Assembly (NCBI GenBank): GCA_964034945.1
Contig: OZ035960.1
Coordinates: 10,792,457-10,856,456 of the forward strand
DNA from: Chrysopilus asiliformis
Taxonomy: Eukaryota > Arthropoda > Insecta > Diptera > Rhagionidae
Length of the DNA stretch: 64,000 nucleotides
Reading direction: 5' to 3'
Shown here: in pieces, positions 22,973-34,606 of the stretch
Layout of the letters: every line of letters begins with the position of its first letter
How positions within the stretch are numbered: position 1 is the stretch's first letter
Made by a program: the position numbers and the translations under genes
Notes under the pieces: model-generated
Told to the model about the DNA's origin: nothing
Databases searched by the model: none
Seen by the model: the letters and a program-made list of their open reading frames with translations, nothing else

Positions 22973-25900
22973 AAAAAAATCATCAAGAAATTCAGATATT
23001 TAATTTTTTATAATTCAGGTTCTTCAAACCGGCATTTTTCAAATGCAGTTCAGAATTTTTCCGCCAAGTGTTTATTGAGAAAAACTGCAGTTGCCGCTAA
23101 AATCGTTTTCTTATGTTTCGAGTTAACTTTTAGCAATTGTCCGTTTTTTAGGGATTCTAGACACAAATAATATTTGAATGTAATAAGATAATATAAGTAG
23201 CCAGCAAAAATCCACGAAAAACGTTTGTTGATTCTCGGTAATTTCCGGCAGATTTTAAATCGCTTTACTAGCGCCGACGGCTATTTCAGCAACTGCATTT
23301 TGCTATTTGACTCACTGGTCGCGACGTATTTCGTTTCCTTCATCACAATTCGCAGCCATTTTTTGGGGATGGAAACCAATTTTGTACTGTATGATCTCTG
23401 CACACACTGTAAATTGGTCTGCTAGATTTCATTCCATCGCAGAGTCGCGCAGGTCCAACAACAACTTGGTCGCGTGCGAGTGCAACGCAAGACGCTGGAG
23501 AAAGAGAGGCAGTCATCTTCATCATAATGTTCACTTTCGTTGCCGAGAAAAAGAATTAAAGTGATTTTCTTATGAATTGCCGTATTATTGAATTGTTTTT
23601 ATATTGAAAGTTATTACATTAAAGTCAGCTAGTTGTAGTCTTAATATGTTCATATAGTTATCTGAGCCAAACTTATACAAAACCGAAAAAAAGTCGCAGC
23701 CATTTTCCGAAATTGTTTGCTCAGACATTTAAATAAAATAACTTTGGAAGCACAATAGTAAAATAAACTAAACGAAATACCGAAACAGTGAATTGCGACT
23801 ACACAAATGGCGAATGAGGCAGTCCAGCGGCAAAAATCATCGAAACAACTTCAATGGTGAGACAACGGGTGTAAAGTTTTTTATTTTCTATCAACTTTAA
23901 CTCAACAATAATCAAATTGACAGAGATATCAACAGCAATCCCGAAAATACAAGTGGTTAGTATGCAATTTGTATTCAGTGAATATTAATTTCGTGATTTT
24001 TAGCCACGATTCGCCGGCAGTCAATCAAAAGCACATCAACCGGAAACGACTCTTCAAAAGGCCATTCTAATGAAATTCGATAATCCGATTATGATCCAGC
24101 GATATGCAAAATCAATTACGCGACAATGATTACAGGCTAAAAAGTCTCCGCTGTCTGACCTAAATTTTGTTGAATCCCAATTAGATGTTTTTCACACGTT
24201 CAACACCTAGTATGGCCTTTTCCAGCGAATCATGTGGTATTTCAAGTACGGATCTCTGAATAAAAAGCTAAATCGTAATGAATTTCCATTTTCAATCGGG
24301 GTTAATTCAATGTCTGCCACAAATCTACGGCCTAAGTCGATTAGTTTGAGAATTTTACTCCAATTTCTTGATTCGTACGCTTTTCTACCTGATATTCATG
24401 GAGATAAGCACAAAACATCAATGAATGGGAAACTATTCCAATTGGAAATCAACATGAATCTAAATTTAGAATGCCTAATGAATCAATTGAACGGCAATTA
24501 GTTTTCACCATGCGTATCGATTTCAAAATGAAACTGAATTCAATACGAAAACTACTCAAATTACATTTGAACTCTATTGGGAGTAGCCAGAGATGATGTT
24601 TTAGTTTTTTTTTTTTGTTAAATTTCGGTAATGAGAGACTCAACCGGCATAACTAGAAGCGAAATCAAAATCAAACACCAGACCAAATCAGTTGATAAAA
24701 TCGTTGAATGTAAACAAGAAACTCTCATACGTGCCTTTATCAGTTTCGGTGTAAATTTATTATTGTTTTCACTGTAAACAAATAAATATTGAACAAGATT
24801 TTAATCTCTTGAGTTTATCGCGGGCCATGGAATAGTGGGCATTGGTAATTGAAAATTTCGCACTTTGAATATATCCGGAAAACACGAATAGGGCTTTAGT
24901 TGGACTAAAGATAATCTTTGAGAAAAATTCTATCGCATTATGTAAAATCATTGGATGATCATCTAATGGGGAAAAATGGGGACTACATCTAAAATTCCAA
25001 AAACACTTCCTGCACTTTCAATTTCCTCTCAACTTATTTGCCAACCGCATTTTATCTTTGTCCCAAAAACCGTTAAATTACTAAACACTTAAGAATGTCC
25101 ATCCTTACTATCCTGAGCTGTGCTTCGGCATTAAGGAGGTGTGCTTCGGCATCCCCTAAGCTCTGGCTGGAATTATAAAAGAAAATGTTGTGTAAAAAAC
25201 ATCTATTTTATCTAAAGTCTCTAATAGAAACGCCCACCGTCTGAGATTTTGACGATTTCCTGCGCTATTTCGTGTGTCACAAAGAACCGTGCAAGAAATA
25301 GGGGTTTTCGTGCCTCTGCGTTAACTTTTGAACCCGTGTAGTTTTCACTTTGGTTGAGTACTTTTTGGAAAGGGCACAGTCTCAAGTTTCATCCACATAT
25401 GGCGTCAAGAGCCACCGGATTGCAGGGGGGTTAACGAACTTTCTCGTGATTTTTCATAGAAATCATAAAAAAAACCGATAAAAAAACCGATAACCGATTT
25501 GTGAATAAACTTGAACGAGTTTGAAATTAGCTGCATGAGCGAAGTGTGATTTAGTTGGGCATTACCGATTTCCATTCTTTGTTATGTTGATTTTTTATTT
25601 CAGAGAGAAATTTAAAAATTAAAATCTGTTTTGACCAACATTTCTTAGTAATAAAACGAATTTATAGAATAAAGTTGTTTTGTTTCTTTTAAAAGTTTAC
25701 TTCTGTTGAAGTTAGGGGGCTTCGCCCCCCAAACCCCCTGGCGGGGCCCCGCCCCTGGACCCCAAACCCCCTTTTGCGTTACTCTCCAATACGGAAATCG
25801 CGTTTAAATTGCATTTCAAGTCATATTTTCGATGAATTTGTTATGAAAAATTGTATACGCAACTCGGAGCGAGTCAACGATTTCACTCGTGTGATATCTG

Positions 25901-26743
25901 CCCTCGCTTCGCTCGTGCAGCTAACTTCACACTCTTGAAATCGCTAACTTTCGCCCCTTGTTGCGTAATATACTATTACAGGCAAGAGGATGGGCTCGAT
26001 CTTTATGCCCGAAAACTTTGCTTAGGGAACGATCTAACTAATGGTGCAAACCACGTCGAAATTGTTCCGACAGATCAGAAGATAGCAAGAGAGGGTGTAA
26101 GAATTAGGGGGAACATTCGTTTCACGCATAGCCTGAAATACGCCCTTTATTACTAAGAATATATATTCGAAAACGGCTTGTTGCTACTGTAATGTTGTTT
26201 TCAATTTTATAAAATTGACACACGAAGGGGAAGAAGGAGAACTGCTTAAGCATGGGATTGAGACTGGAATGGCAAAAATTAGTGATATTTTTTATAGTTT
26301 TCAAGTTATACCTATTTGAAAAATATAAAACTTAAAATGTATTCATTATTTTTTCCTCATTTTTAGGCAATCAAGGAAACATTTGAGTAAAACACAACAC
26401 ACACCTATTGGAGCCATGCACCGAGTGCCAAAAATCCAGTCAAAATTATAGAAAATAGCATAGAAAAGACAAAAACTATGTCACTGTCTTCAAAGAAGTA
26501 ATCCTAAGTTTTAGTTGTAATTTTAAGCTAGTCACAAGATTTGAGTATCAAATACAAAAGAAATCAATAATGTAACGATACAAAGAGCTCTTAATACTAT
26601 TGAAAGAATTTCAAACATTTCAATTTCTCACTTACATTGCAATCGAAATATTATTTTCAAAAAATATAATTTAAAAACAAAGAAAATTAGTGTAGCGAAA
26701 TTTGCATTTAAAAGGGAAATCGTGATTCCTAGAATTGTGTAAA
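22973..26743. other. Intergenic region upstream of cyclin Y
   Basis: No established gene. A weak candidate for a tiny spliced ORF is at 23807-24083 (see findings). A GC-rich, self-complementary patch occurs near 25710-25770, unlike its surroundings. A TTTTTAG acceptor-like site at about 26360-26366 could end a 5' UTR intron of cyclin Y. I cannot confirm any of these. Confidence 0.4.
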
Positions 26744-27811
26744 ATGGGTAATAAAAATTCATGTTGTGCGTATTCGAGTCCACAGCCAGAACGTAAGGCT
26801 AAAGAAGTTCCCGTATTTGAAGAGCATTTGCCGGAAGGTGAACAATCGACCAATAATATTCAGCATATTTCCGAACGAGAGGCGGGCGATGGCGATGCTG
26901 ATCCATCTGTGGATCCGTCGGCGGCAACGATGTTCCTAGAACGATCGAAAATCGAGAACGGTGGCATAACGCGAAAGAAATCCCAGCATCAAATAGCGCC
27001 ACAGGTCGGTTCATCGAGCGGGGGCGGTGGTGGGGGGACGGGAACAACAGGCAGTGTCGGTGGGCTCAAGAAGAGCTCATCGTGTTCAACAATTTATTTA
27101 GATGATAGTACCGTATCGCAGCCAAATCTCAAAAATACAGTAAAATGTGTCTCGTTAGCAATTTACTATCACATCAAAAATCGACACTCGGAACGCCGTC
27201 TGGAGATATTCGATGAGAAGTTGCATCCGTTGACGCGGGAGCCAGTCCCGGATGAATACGACATCCACAATCCCGAACATCGGCAAATCTATAAGTTCGT
27301 CCGAACGTTATTTAATGCGGCCCAATTGACAGCCGAATGTGCTATCATAACATTAGTTTATTTGGAACGTTTACTAACATATGCCGATTTGGATATAGCG
27401 CCATGCAATTGGAAGCGTATGGTACTCGGTGCAATATTATTAGCCAGTAAAGTTTGGGATGATCAGGCGGTATGGAATGTCGACTATTGTCAAATATTGA
27501 AAGACATCACGGTGGAGGATATGAATGAATTGGAACGGCAATTTCTTGAATTGCTACAATTCAATATTAATGTACCATCATCGGTTTATGCAAAGTATTA
27601 TTTTGATCTGCGAACGCTAGCCGAAGCGAATGATCTATCGTTCCCAACGGAGCCACTATCCAAGGAACGCGCACAAAAACTGGAGGCAATGTCTCGTGTG
27701 ATGCAGGATAAGGTGACAGCTGAGGCGCTTAAAAATGGCATGAAGAAATGGTCATCAATGGATAATATAAGTCAAGGTGGACCAAGACGTAGTGTAGCTA
27801 TTCTCTCGTGA
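26744..27811 (+). CDS. CycY: Cyclin Y
   Basis: A 355-aa membrane-associated cyclin. In animals cyclin Y activates PFTAIRE/PCTAIRE kinases (CDK14 group; Eip63E in Drosophila) at the plasma membrane. The start is set at MGNKNSCC: Gly2 is the N-myristoylation site and Cys7/Cys8 are possible palmitoylation sites. An in-frame GTG codon three codons upstream (26735) is not used. Residues 110-131 ([20 protein letters not shown]) contain the serine cluster matching the first 14-3-3-binding phosphosite of human cyclin [11 protein letters not shown] near residue 335 matches the second. The cyclin box spans about 180-290, with [37 protein letters not shown] and [19 protein letters not shown] glycine-rich insert lies at 91-107. 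The whole coding region is one exon. AATAAA follows at 27857-27862. Confidence 0.96.
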   Translation: MGNKNSCCAYSSPQPERKAKEVPVFEEHLPEGEQSTNNIQHISEREAGDGDADPSVDPSAATMFLERSKIENGGITRKKSQHQIAPQVGSSSGGGGGGTGTTGSVGGLKKSSSCSTIYLDDSTVSQPNLKNTVKCVSLAIYYHIKNRHSERRLEIFDEKLHPLTREPVPDEYDIHNPEHRQIYKFVRTLFNAAQLTAECAIITLVYLERLLTYADLDIAPCNWKRMVLGAILLASKVWDDQAVWNVDYCQILKDITVEDMNELERQFLELLQFNINVPSSVYAKYYFDLRTLAEANDLSFPTEPLSKERAQKLEAMSRVMQDKVTAEALKNGMKKWSSMDNISQGGPRRSVAILS

Positions 27812-29179
27812 TTACTACTATTTTATACATTATTTCGAATTAAAAACAAGAATTATAATAAAAATAATATTCATTATTTTTATTATTGTAAGGAAAATAG
27901 ACTCCTTTGTACGATCGATCAGTTGTTGTTCTCCGCAATTGGGTAAAAAAAAACACATAATACTTTTTCCCGCGTGGGGCTTGTCCATAAAATACGTTAC
28001 AATTTTAAAGCGAAGGGGGTTATGCAGTAGTGTGACTGCAATATTAAACTGTCATCAAAAAAATCGTGAAAAAAAGCTTGTCAAAAGGGGGAGGGGGAAT
28101 CCGTTAAAACGAAAATTAGCGTGACGTATTTTATGAGCAAGTCCTTACCACTTAACAAATATAGAAAGAGACAGAGAATGAGAGCAAATAAAAATCATAC
28201 CTTCGATTCGATCGTCAATTGTAATTTTGTGATGGTCTTCTGTTTTTTTTAAGTTTTTTTTTATATTATATATTTTCGTTGTTTATTTTATAAATATGAT
28301 AAAAAAAATTATTCATTTCACAATTTAGAAAATTTGTGATTAAGATAATTATTGTATAAAAAAAAATGAAAAAAATGATAGTGATAAGGATTAAAAACAT
28401 ATAAAACATTTATAGCCAAGTATTTTGTACTTCGAACAAATATTTTGTTTTTTAAATACATTAAAAAATAGAACTACACACAGATTACCCACTATTAATT
28501 AACATAATAAAAAAAGAATAACAACAACTTCAATCCTATTGCTATCACAACGCTCGAACATTTATTAGTGCATAGTTTAACAAAAAACCAATTAGGGCTA
28601 GGTCTTTTTAGTATTAAAATTAAATTTTTCTCTCACAAACATTGAAAAAAAAAACGTGTCATCATTGCAATACGAATCGTTTACTTACGAATAATCTTTT
28701 GTCCAAAGAAAATGCTTAAAAAAACTTAATGTAGGAATGAACCATCAATTAATTGAAAGGCTCTCTTTTTTGAATAAATCAAACGTCATAATGCATCGGC
28801 ATTTTAGTGTCTTTCTATCGCTTCTGCTTTCGAAACGATGATAGTTATTTTCTTGGAAATCATAATTATTCAATAACTTAAATATTTTACCAGTGAATGG
28901 CCAAATAAACATGATTACGAATAACTTTTTAAGGGGAAAAATATAACTGCGTAGCAAAGACCCAGCCTTAATAAAAAAAAGAATTTTAACCAAAACATAA
29001 AAACTAATAGACTTTAAAAAAAATAAATGAAATGAAAAAATAATTTGATTTGTTATCAAAACATTTTATATATACAATTAAATTTTAAAAGGAAATATAT
29101 ATCTATAAGAAATATTTGATTGTGTTTTGATTTTCCTTTGTTGTAAGATTTGTTAATTTAGATAGAATTTATTCCATCC
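27812..29179 (+). other. Cyclin Y 3' flank and AT-rich intergenic sequence
   Basis: The likely 3' UTR with AATAAA at 27857 is followed by a small inverted-repeat element (27978-28144) and then AT-rich sequence without a recognisable gene. Confidence 0.5.
27978..28144. mobile_element. MITE with CATAAAATACGT inverted ends
   Basis: GGGCTTGTCCATAAAATACG on the left and ACGTATTTTATGAGCAAGTCC on the right, with a GGGGGAGGGGG-rich interior. A related right end (TGACGTATTTTATGAACATT) lies at about 42369-42390 in the first intron of the third receptor gene. No clear duplication. Confidence 0.55.
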
Positions 29180-29622
29180 TACGAGCCTGTTCAGATTGGT
29201 TGAAATAGTCCGCCTAAATAGGACGGATGAAAAACTGCTCGTGTTCAGATTGAGACTATTTGCAATCAGACTGGCGTGAAACATTTGGGAAACGGAACAT
29301 TTCTAAAGAATTGCAAGTAATAAGCACTGTTGCCAACTCAAAAATATGAATCCGGTCAAATTTGACCGTTTGACAGGATTTTTTTTTGTTGAATCCTGTC
29401 AGAAAAAACGGTCAAAAGTTTTAGCGTGTTAGATCCGGCCAAAAAATCGGTCAAACCCACGCAAACGACATTTCTGATAACAATAACATAGAAAATAAAA
29501 ACTAAAATATAAGGAGAAATATAATTTTATTTAGGTACAATCATCTTAACAAAAAATAACAAATTAACAAATTCTTTTTAAAAAATAATCTCCAGAAATA
29601 TATTATAATTTACATATATGTA

Positions 29623-30171
29623 CCCGAATTATAAAGCGCATATCAGAATGAAGCATCATTCGCTGCGGCAGCAAAACTGCCTTGGCAGTAAAATTGGTTT
29701 TGCTGACTTCCATCACGGAATGGAGCAGCATGAATCCGGAGTAAAATCAGTTTGACAGTTCTCATTTGTTTGATTTTCTCGTGAAATTTTGTTAATTTAT
29801 CTATTCGTTCATAAAATGTCTACAGTAATTGATGATTTAGATAAAATTAATGAAGGCATTAGCGTTCTGACGGCGTATAGCGTATATTCGAACTATATGG
29901 AAAATTTACTGCTCGGGTAGCGTCAGTAAAAATAGAAATAGCGCTAAAAAAGCAGCGAGAATTTTTGCTGCTTTTAGTACGTCATAATTTTGCTCTTAGC
30001 CAATGGGAAACTTTTGCTGCCCGCTGCCCCGAAAACGCTGCTGCATTCTGATATGGGCTTAAGAGTAATTTCATCTCGACAAGAGACATTTTACTTGTTG
30101 TTTGTGCTTTTCAACAACCAACAACACGTAGAATGACTTTTGTCGAGATGAAATTACCCTTATAATTCGGG
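29623..30171. mobile_element. TA-flanked palindromic MITE, interrupted (MITE B)
   Basis: With the insertion at 29635-30059 removed, the left arm reads CCCGAATTATAA then GAGTAATTTCATCTCGACAA. It pairs with the right arm ending at 30171. TA flanks both ends (29621-29622 and 30172-30173). Its centre (TTGTTGTTTGTGCTTTTCAA and on) resembles the core of the 129-bp hairpins, as TGTTGTTGGT followed by AAAAGCAC and AACAACAA on the other strand. Confidence 0.7.
29635..30059. mobile_element. PIF/Harbinger-like MITE, 425 bp, TAA duplication (MITE A)
   Basis: TAA at 29632-29634 and 30060-30062. The ends AGCGCATATCAGAATGAAGC and GCATTCTGATATGGGCT are inverted with small differences. GCTGC/GCAGC words are frequent inside. 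It sits in the left arm of MITE B. Removing it with one TAA restores that arm, which confirms both borders. Confidence 0.8.
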
Positions 30172-30267
30172 TATTACCTGTTAAAACTTATTAATCATCC
30201 TCACTATCGGAAATATTATGATTCACAATTGCATTAACCCGAAAAGTTCCAATTTCCACTTATAAAT

Positions 30268-30522
30268 CTGTGGTAATTTGCCAAAACTTGATAACTACAT
30301 TTTTTCAAATTTGGACGAAGCAATTTCAAAATTTATAAAAAATATGACATGACAAAACTTTCCTTTGGTTGGTTATTTTAAAGTTTAAATTAACGTTTAA
30401 AATAAATGTTCAATTAACGAACAAACTAAAAATTTGATCATGTCATATTTTTTTTAAATTTTGAAATTGCTTCGTTCAAAATTTGAAAAATGTGGTTATC
30501 AAGTTTTGGCAAATTACCACAG
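30268..30522. repeat. Long inverted repeat (arms about 85 bp)
   Basis: The left arm CTGTGGTAATTTGCCAAAAC onward pairs with the right arm ending GTTTTGGCAAATTACCACAG, separated by about 80 bp. It is probably another MITE inside the hAT-like element. The target duplication is not clear. Confidence 0.7.
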
Positions 30523-31698
30523 AAATTAAAAAGGGTGCGTTCAATTTGTGAACATTTTTTCACGAAAATTGTAATTGTTGATAATATATTATTTGTTTCC
30601 CAATTAAAAAACTGTTAAAAAAGGTCGAAAACACATTCAGTTCCGGTTAAAAATCCGGTCGACCGGATTTTCATTTTTTCTCCTGTCAAAGTGGACAAAG
30701 TCCGGTCAAATCTGACCGGAAAACGGTCAAAATGGCAACACTGGTAATAAATGGCTGCCTTTTGCTCTGCGACGTGTTGCATCGACGACGACCGAAACAA
30801 TAATAACAATGGAACACGTTCAGTGTGGCAGCCAGCCAATCAGAGCACGACAGGCGAAACTCTGAGAACGGAGATTTTAGTTTTGAGGATGATTTTCCTA
30901 TCAGCAGTCCCACTTCCTCACCTTGCCCTAATGTTGCCAGTTTCTGTCCTATTTAGGCGGACTATTTCAACCCATGTGAACAGGCTCTACCAGACATTGT
31001 TAGGGATGTCGAGCCGTGCATTTTAATTAAATATGGAATAATTATTTTTCCGAAATAGAAAAATGGCGAATCTACTAAAAAAATCAATCAATCAAGCACC
31101 AATTTTTTAAGAAAAAAGAGTATTGAGTATTTTTCCAATAGAATTCAAGTAAACGATAAAAATGTTTGCCTGTGGAGCATTTCTCTGAAGAATTTTACTT
31201 TGTTTTATTATTAAACAATTTCTCTTCAAGACATTTTACGTAACTCGCGATTTTTACCTGCAATAAATATCTTTGATCCTTTAAGTTTTCCTGCTCAGTT
31301 ATTCTTTCGATTGCCTCGACAAATATAGCTTTTTTCTAGCCTTTTACCAATATTCTTCCCACTTGAATCTATCCACCCCTTTCCCCTGTAACTCCTGCTG
31401 CTATTTCCTGAACCGCTCAAATTGCGAGCCGGTTAAAGAAACCGATCGCCCCCTGGTTTCTTTAAATTCGCAGCTCTCTATGATAATCTACGCTTTCCTT
31501 CATCTACAATCCTCTCTCCTACCATTTTCTAATTGTCGTGCGGCAGAGGGAAATATGAAAAAAGATCCCATCAAACTTATGTTGCAAAAACAAAATCCTA
31601 CCTAATTATGTGTGCAGCCACCAACATCTTTGTTTGGAAAAGGAAATATTGGTAACAGAAAACCAATTTTTATCAAAATTCATTTTTATCCTTTAGAC

Positions 31699-31907
31699 CA
31701 GTGCTCCGCAACCGGTAAATGATATTAGATGTGCCGCGGTAAACATTTCAAATAGCTATTTAATAATTCGTTCAAGATTTGTATTTTTATTTTTTCATTA
31801 TAATTATTTTATACACAAATTTTTTTATATTTTCTTTTGTGGTGTGCCCCGGATTTCCAGAAAAAAAAATTGGTTTGCCGTATGCAAATAAAGGTTGCGG
31901 AGCACTG
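31699..31907. mobile_element. hAT-like MITE, 209 bp, perfect 8-bp duplication
   Basis: CTTTAGAC flanks both sides exactly (31691-31698 and 31908-31915). The ends CAGTGCTCCGCAACC and GGTTGCGGAGCACTG are perfect inverts. An 8-bp duplication with CAGTG ends is characteristic of hAT. The interior is AT-rich without an ORF. The intact duplication suggests a fairly recent insertion. Confidence 0.9.
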
Positions 31908-32710
31908 CTTTAGACTGCCGGTGAGTCTACAATCTAGGCGACTGCACGCAATATCGTTTCTTTATTCAAACGTCAAAATGTAGTTTTGAGATAATTTACT
32001 TTGAAACTTTGCGGGGAAATTGCGGAAAAACTGTTCGAAAAAGGAGCAACTTTTTTTTATTATCTTGTAAAACTATTAATCCTCAAACTAATTTACGGCA
32101 ACAGACCTTCGTCGCAGCAATATTTTGAGAGTAACGGGATTTTCAAAAATCCGATTTTTCAAAACGTATCACGGAAAACGAAAGATTTGGTTTTTGGCTT
32201 TTACTTCGAAACTAAGCGTTTTCCGATAGTCGTTCATATAAAGGAAATGGAAAATATTAACGTTTGCCATATTTTTGCTTTGACAAGAACCGTTATCGAG
32301 ATTTACCGTTATTTCTAACAATTTAGTTTTTGTCGTTTTTGTCGAAACTAACGAATTTTTAAGAAATAAATTAAAGAAAATACTAGGTCCCACTACTTGT
32401 TTTTGCCGTCAATTTTTATCTTTATCCGTTCTCGAGATATTCTCTTTACTTTGTGAAAAAGACGATTTTTGCAATTTTCTTGCAAACTAACGATTTTTTC
32501 ATAGTAGTTTTCTCGGCTAGCGAAAGCGCTAGAACTGTGGGACCTAACGCGTTAAAAAAAGAGGCTGGATGAAAAACCGAACCCCCCATCATTAGTTGAA
32601 AAAGTCGAAAATGGCGTTTGATACACCATAAGAATCAAAGGGAGATTCTAAATATACAATTACTCGAAAAAAAACCCTATGACTTTAATGAAAACGTGTC
32701 TGTAGTTTAA

Positions 32711-32948
32711 CACTCTAACTGCCACGACAGTTTTAAGCCTTTTTCGAATATTTACTTGTCAGTCAAAAAGGCACTAAGAGAAAAAAAAATGAAACAAAAT
32801 TATACCTAAATGTTATTTTATTACCATAAAATGTGTGCAACTACAAAAAATCGTTGCGGTTGCAGCGAATACTTTAATAATTTTCATTGTTTCACTGTAC
32901 ACAACAGTTAGGTATCAGGTCTTTTTGACTGACGTGGCAGTTAGAGTG
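32711..32948. mobile_element. piggyBac-like MITE, TTAA duplication (238 bp), copy 1 of 2
   Basis: TTAA at 32707-32710 and 32949-32952. The ends CACTCTAACTGCCACG and CGTGGCAGTTAGAGTG are inverted. Subterminal GTCAGTCAAAAAG faces CTTTTTGACTGAC. It is nearly identical to 35191-35425, including the central ATCGTTGCGGTTGCAGCGAA. Confidence 0.9.
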
Positions 32949-33234
32949 TTAAAGGTTAAAGAAAATCTACAACCACTCTCGAAGCATCATAGACAAAAAT
33001 GAGCAGAAGGCAATAAATTTGTAGTGAGATAATATAGTTTTTGTCACCAGTCGTTGTCTATGCTATTTCGACGGATGCTTCATCACCGGCCAAAATACAA
33101 ATAAAAGCTTTTAAAAATATGTCATTCAATCCCTTATATTTGAAACTATGATATAAACTAATTTCAATTATTTTATGATTATCTGGAATTCTTCAATAAT
33201 TTGCACTTTACATACTCTGATATTAATCAACAAA

Positions 33235-34606
33235 TTAAAATCGTCCTTCCTCCTGATTCATAGAAATAAACACCACTAAATACGTTGTAATTGCGAACGT
33301 GGCCTAGAATTTAACACCAACGGAATAGAATAATCTTAGAATTTTTAAAATTCATTATTATAAATTGAAAAAAATTTACACTCTTAATCATTGCATAATT
33401 AATCTCGAAAAAATGCGCGGCGCTTGTGGAAAATTTCGTTGCAGCGGCTTGAAGTGAGAATACTTTTATCTATTAGGTAAAAGCTATGCCATTTATATGA
33501 AGATTAATAGGAAAATATTTTAAAGATATTACCAAAGAGCTTGTTTTTATTGTCCTTCGGAAGATTTTATGTAATGTTGGTCCGACTAGCTTCGCCTGAA
33601 AGAAATTTTCGTACAAAAATCTCGAATTTGAATTTTGTTATATACCGAAATAGTTAGTTGTTCACACGTTCGAGTTAGAATAAATAGAGAAGATAACAGT
33701 GGTATCAAACATAACATTGATTCTGAAAATACAAATAATTTCTATTAGTTTGTATTTAAGATATTTAAAAAAATTTATATCACTACCAATGAAGCCAGAA
33801 TAGCGTGCAAATATAATTCTTGTTGATAAATAGTAAAATGATATTGTAACACAAAGAAAATAATTAGCCATTGATAACAACATTGAGTAACCGAAACGTT
33901 TGTTGGACTTTAGATAAAGCAATCTAAGCAATTGATGAGTCCTTTTAACAATTCTAATCCTTTTTTGGACGGTTTTCTCACATTTAAAGTAGGACTGTTG
34001 AGAATACTGCGTAATATCTTCAAGTTCCGTGCAAATTTTATTCATTGTATCAATTATGATACAAATGTAAAACAAACCGTGACAAATGTTCAATCGAATA
34101 ATCTGTAGTGAATAGAATCGTATGAGCCAGTTTTTAGTCCAGGAATAATCGTACTGGTAGATCGCAGCAATAATGAACAATTCAGGTACCATTCCTAATC
34201 CATTAAGAACCAAAAATGTGATTAGAAATTTCTTTAAAACACGTTCATTCGACTGTCTGGTATAAAATCCACCAGTTAATATGTCGACATCGTTTATAAT
34301 TGTCCACATCTCATGGTCTAACTTAACCCTCGACAGAGTTTCAGCTATTATCGTCAAATGATTTAATAAAGGCATTAGCAACTGGACCATGTCCAAAATC
34401 CTTCCAGTGAGAGATCCTACATGGTAGATTTCAGCGAAATATATGAATTGTATTGTAATAAAAATAAAAATTAATGTCGTCGCAAACACAGCGCAAATAT
34501 AGGGCCAAGTATTTTTTAAATTATCCAAGAGTTGTGATCGATATCCAGTCAAACCGAAAAAACGCAAAAACTTAATGAACATAAGGAAATCCTGTTCTGT
34601 AGTCAT
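33235..34606 (-). CDS. Gustatory receptor (7tm_7 family), gene 1 of 3
   Basis: Predicted 372-aa seven-helix taste receptor of the insect ligand-gated channel superfamily. I assembled five exons on -: 34606-33787, 33722-33646, 33595-33533, 33469-33380 and 33303-33235. All joins keep the frame with GT-AG introns of 50-76 nt. Exon 2 (ESMLCLIPLLSSLFILTRTC) joins in phase 1. The C-terminal exons give FSLQAAATKFSTSAAHFFEI and then the signature region ATFAITTYLVVFISMNQ. The family consensus is TYhhhhhQF; here QF is SM. The long open frame continuing past 33787 to 33662 is translated intron. Closest in the window to the + strand gene at 37959. The ATG at 34604-34606 opens with MTTEQDFLMFIKFLRFFGL. 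No 5' element was resolved. Confidence 0.88.

Larger units (their letters stand above)
29325..30743. mobile_element. hAT-like non-autonomous element, 8-bp duplication
   Basis: Ends CACTGTTGCCAACTC and AATGGCAACACTG. The flanks are GTAATAAG (29317-29324) and GTAATAAA (30744-30751), an 8-bp duplication with one mismatch as expected for hAT. Subterminal GGTCAAATTTGACCG-type words repeat near both ends. It holds two nested MITEs and another inverted repeat (30268-30522). No transposase. Confidence 0.75.
29183..30987. mobile_element. Outer Harbinger-like element of a nested stack, TAC duplication (1805 bp)
   Basis: TAC at 29180-29182 and 30988-30990. GAGCCTGTTCAGATTGG on the left faces CCCATGTGAACAGGCTC on the right, continuing with TTGAAATAGTCCGCC and its complement, giving about 32-bp imperfect ends. 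Most of its length is a later insertion (29325-30743). Its own interior is short and has no ORF. Confidence 0.75.
30991..33234. other. Intergenic, with two MITEs
   Basis: Apart from the elements at 31699-31907 and 32711-32948, no gene was recognised. A weak pair TAGGTCCCAC/GTGGGACCTA at about 32384 and 32541 may mark another small element. Confidence 0.45.

Noticed and set aside
33662..33786. Open frame extending receptor gene 1 by about 42 residues past 33787
   Set aside because: A GT donor after 33787 and a TTTTCAG acceptor before 33722 give a 77-nt exon identical in length and similar in sequence to exon 2 of gene 2. The extension is translated intron.
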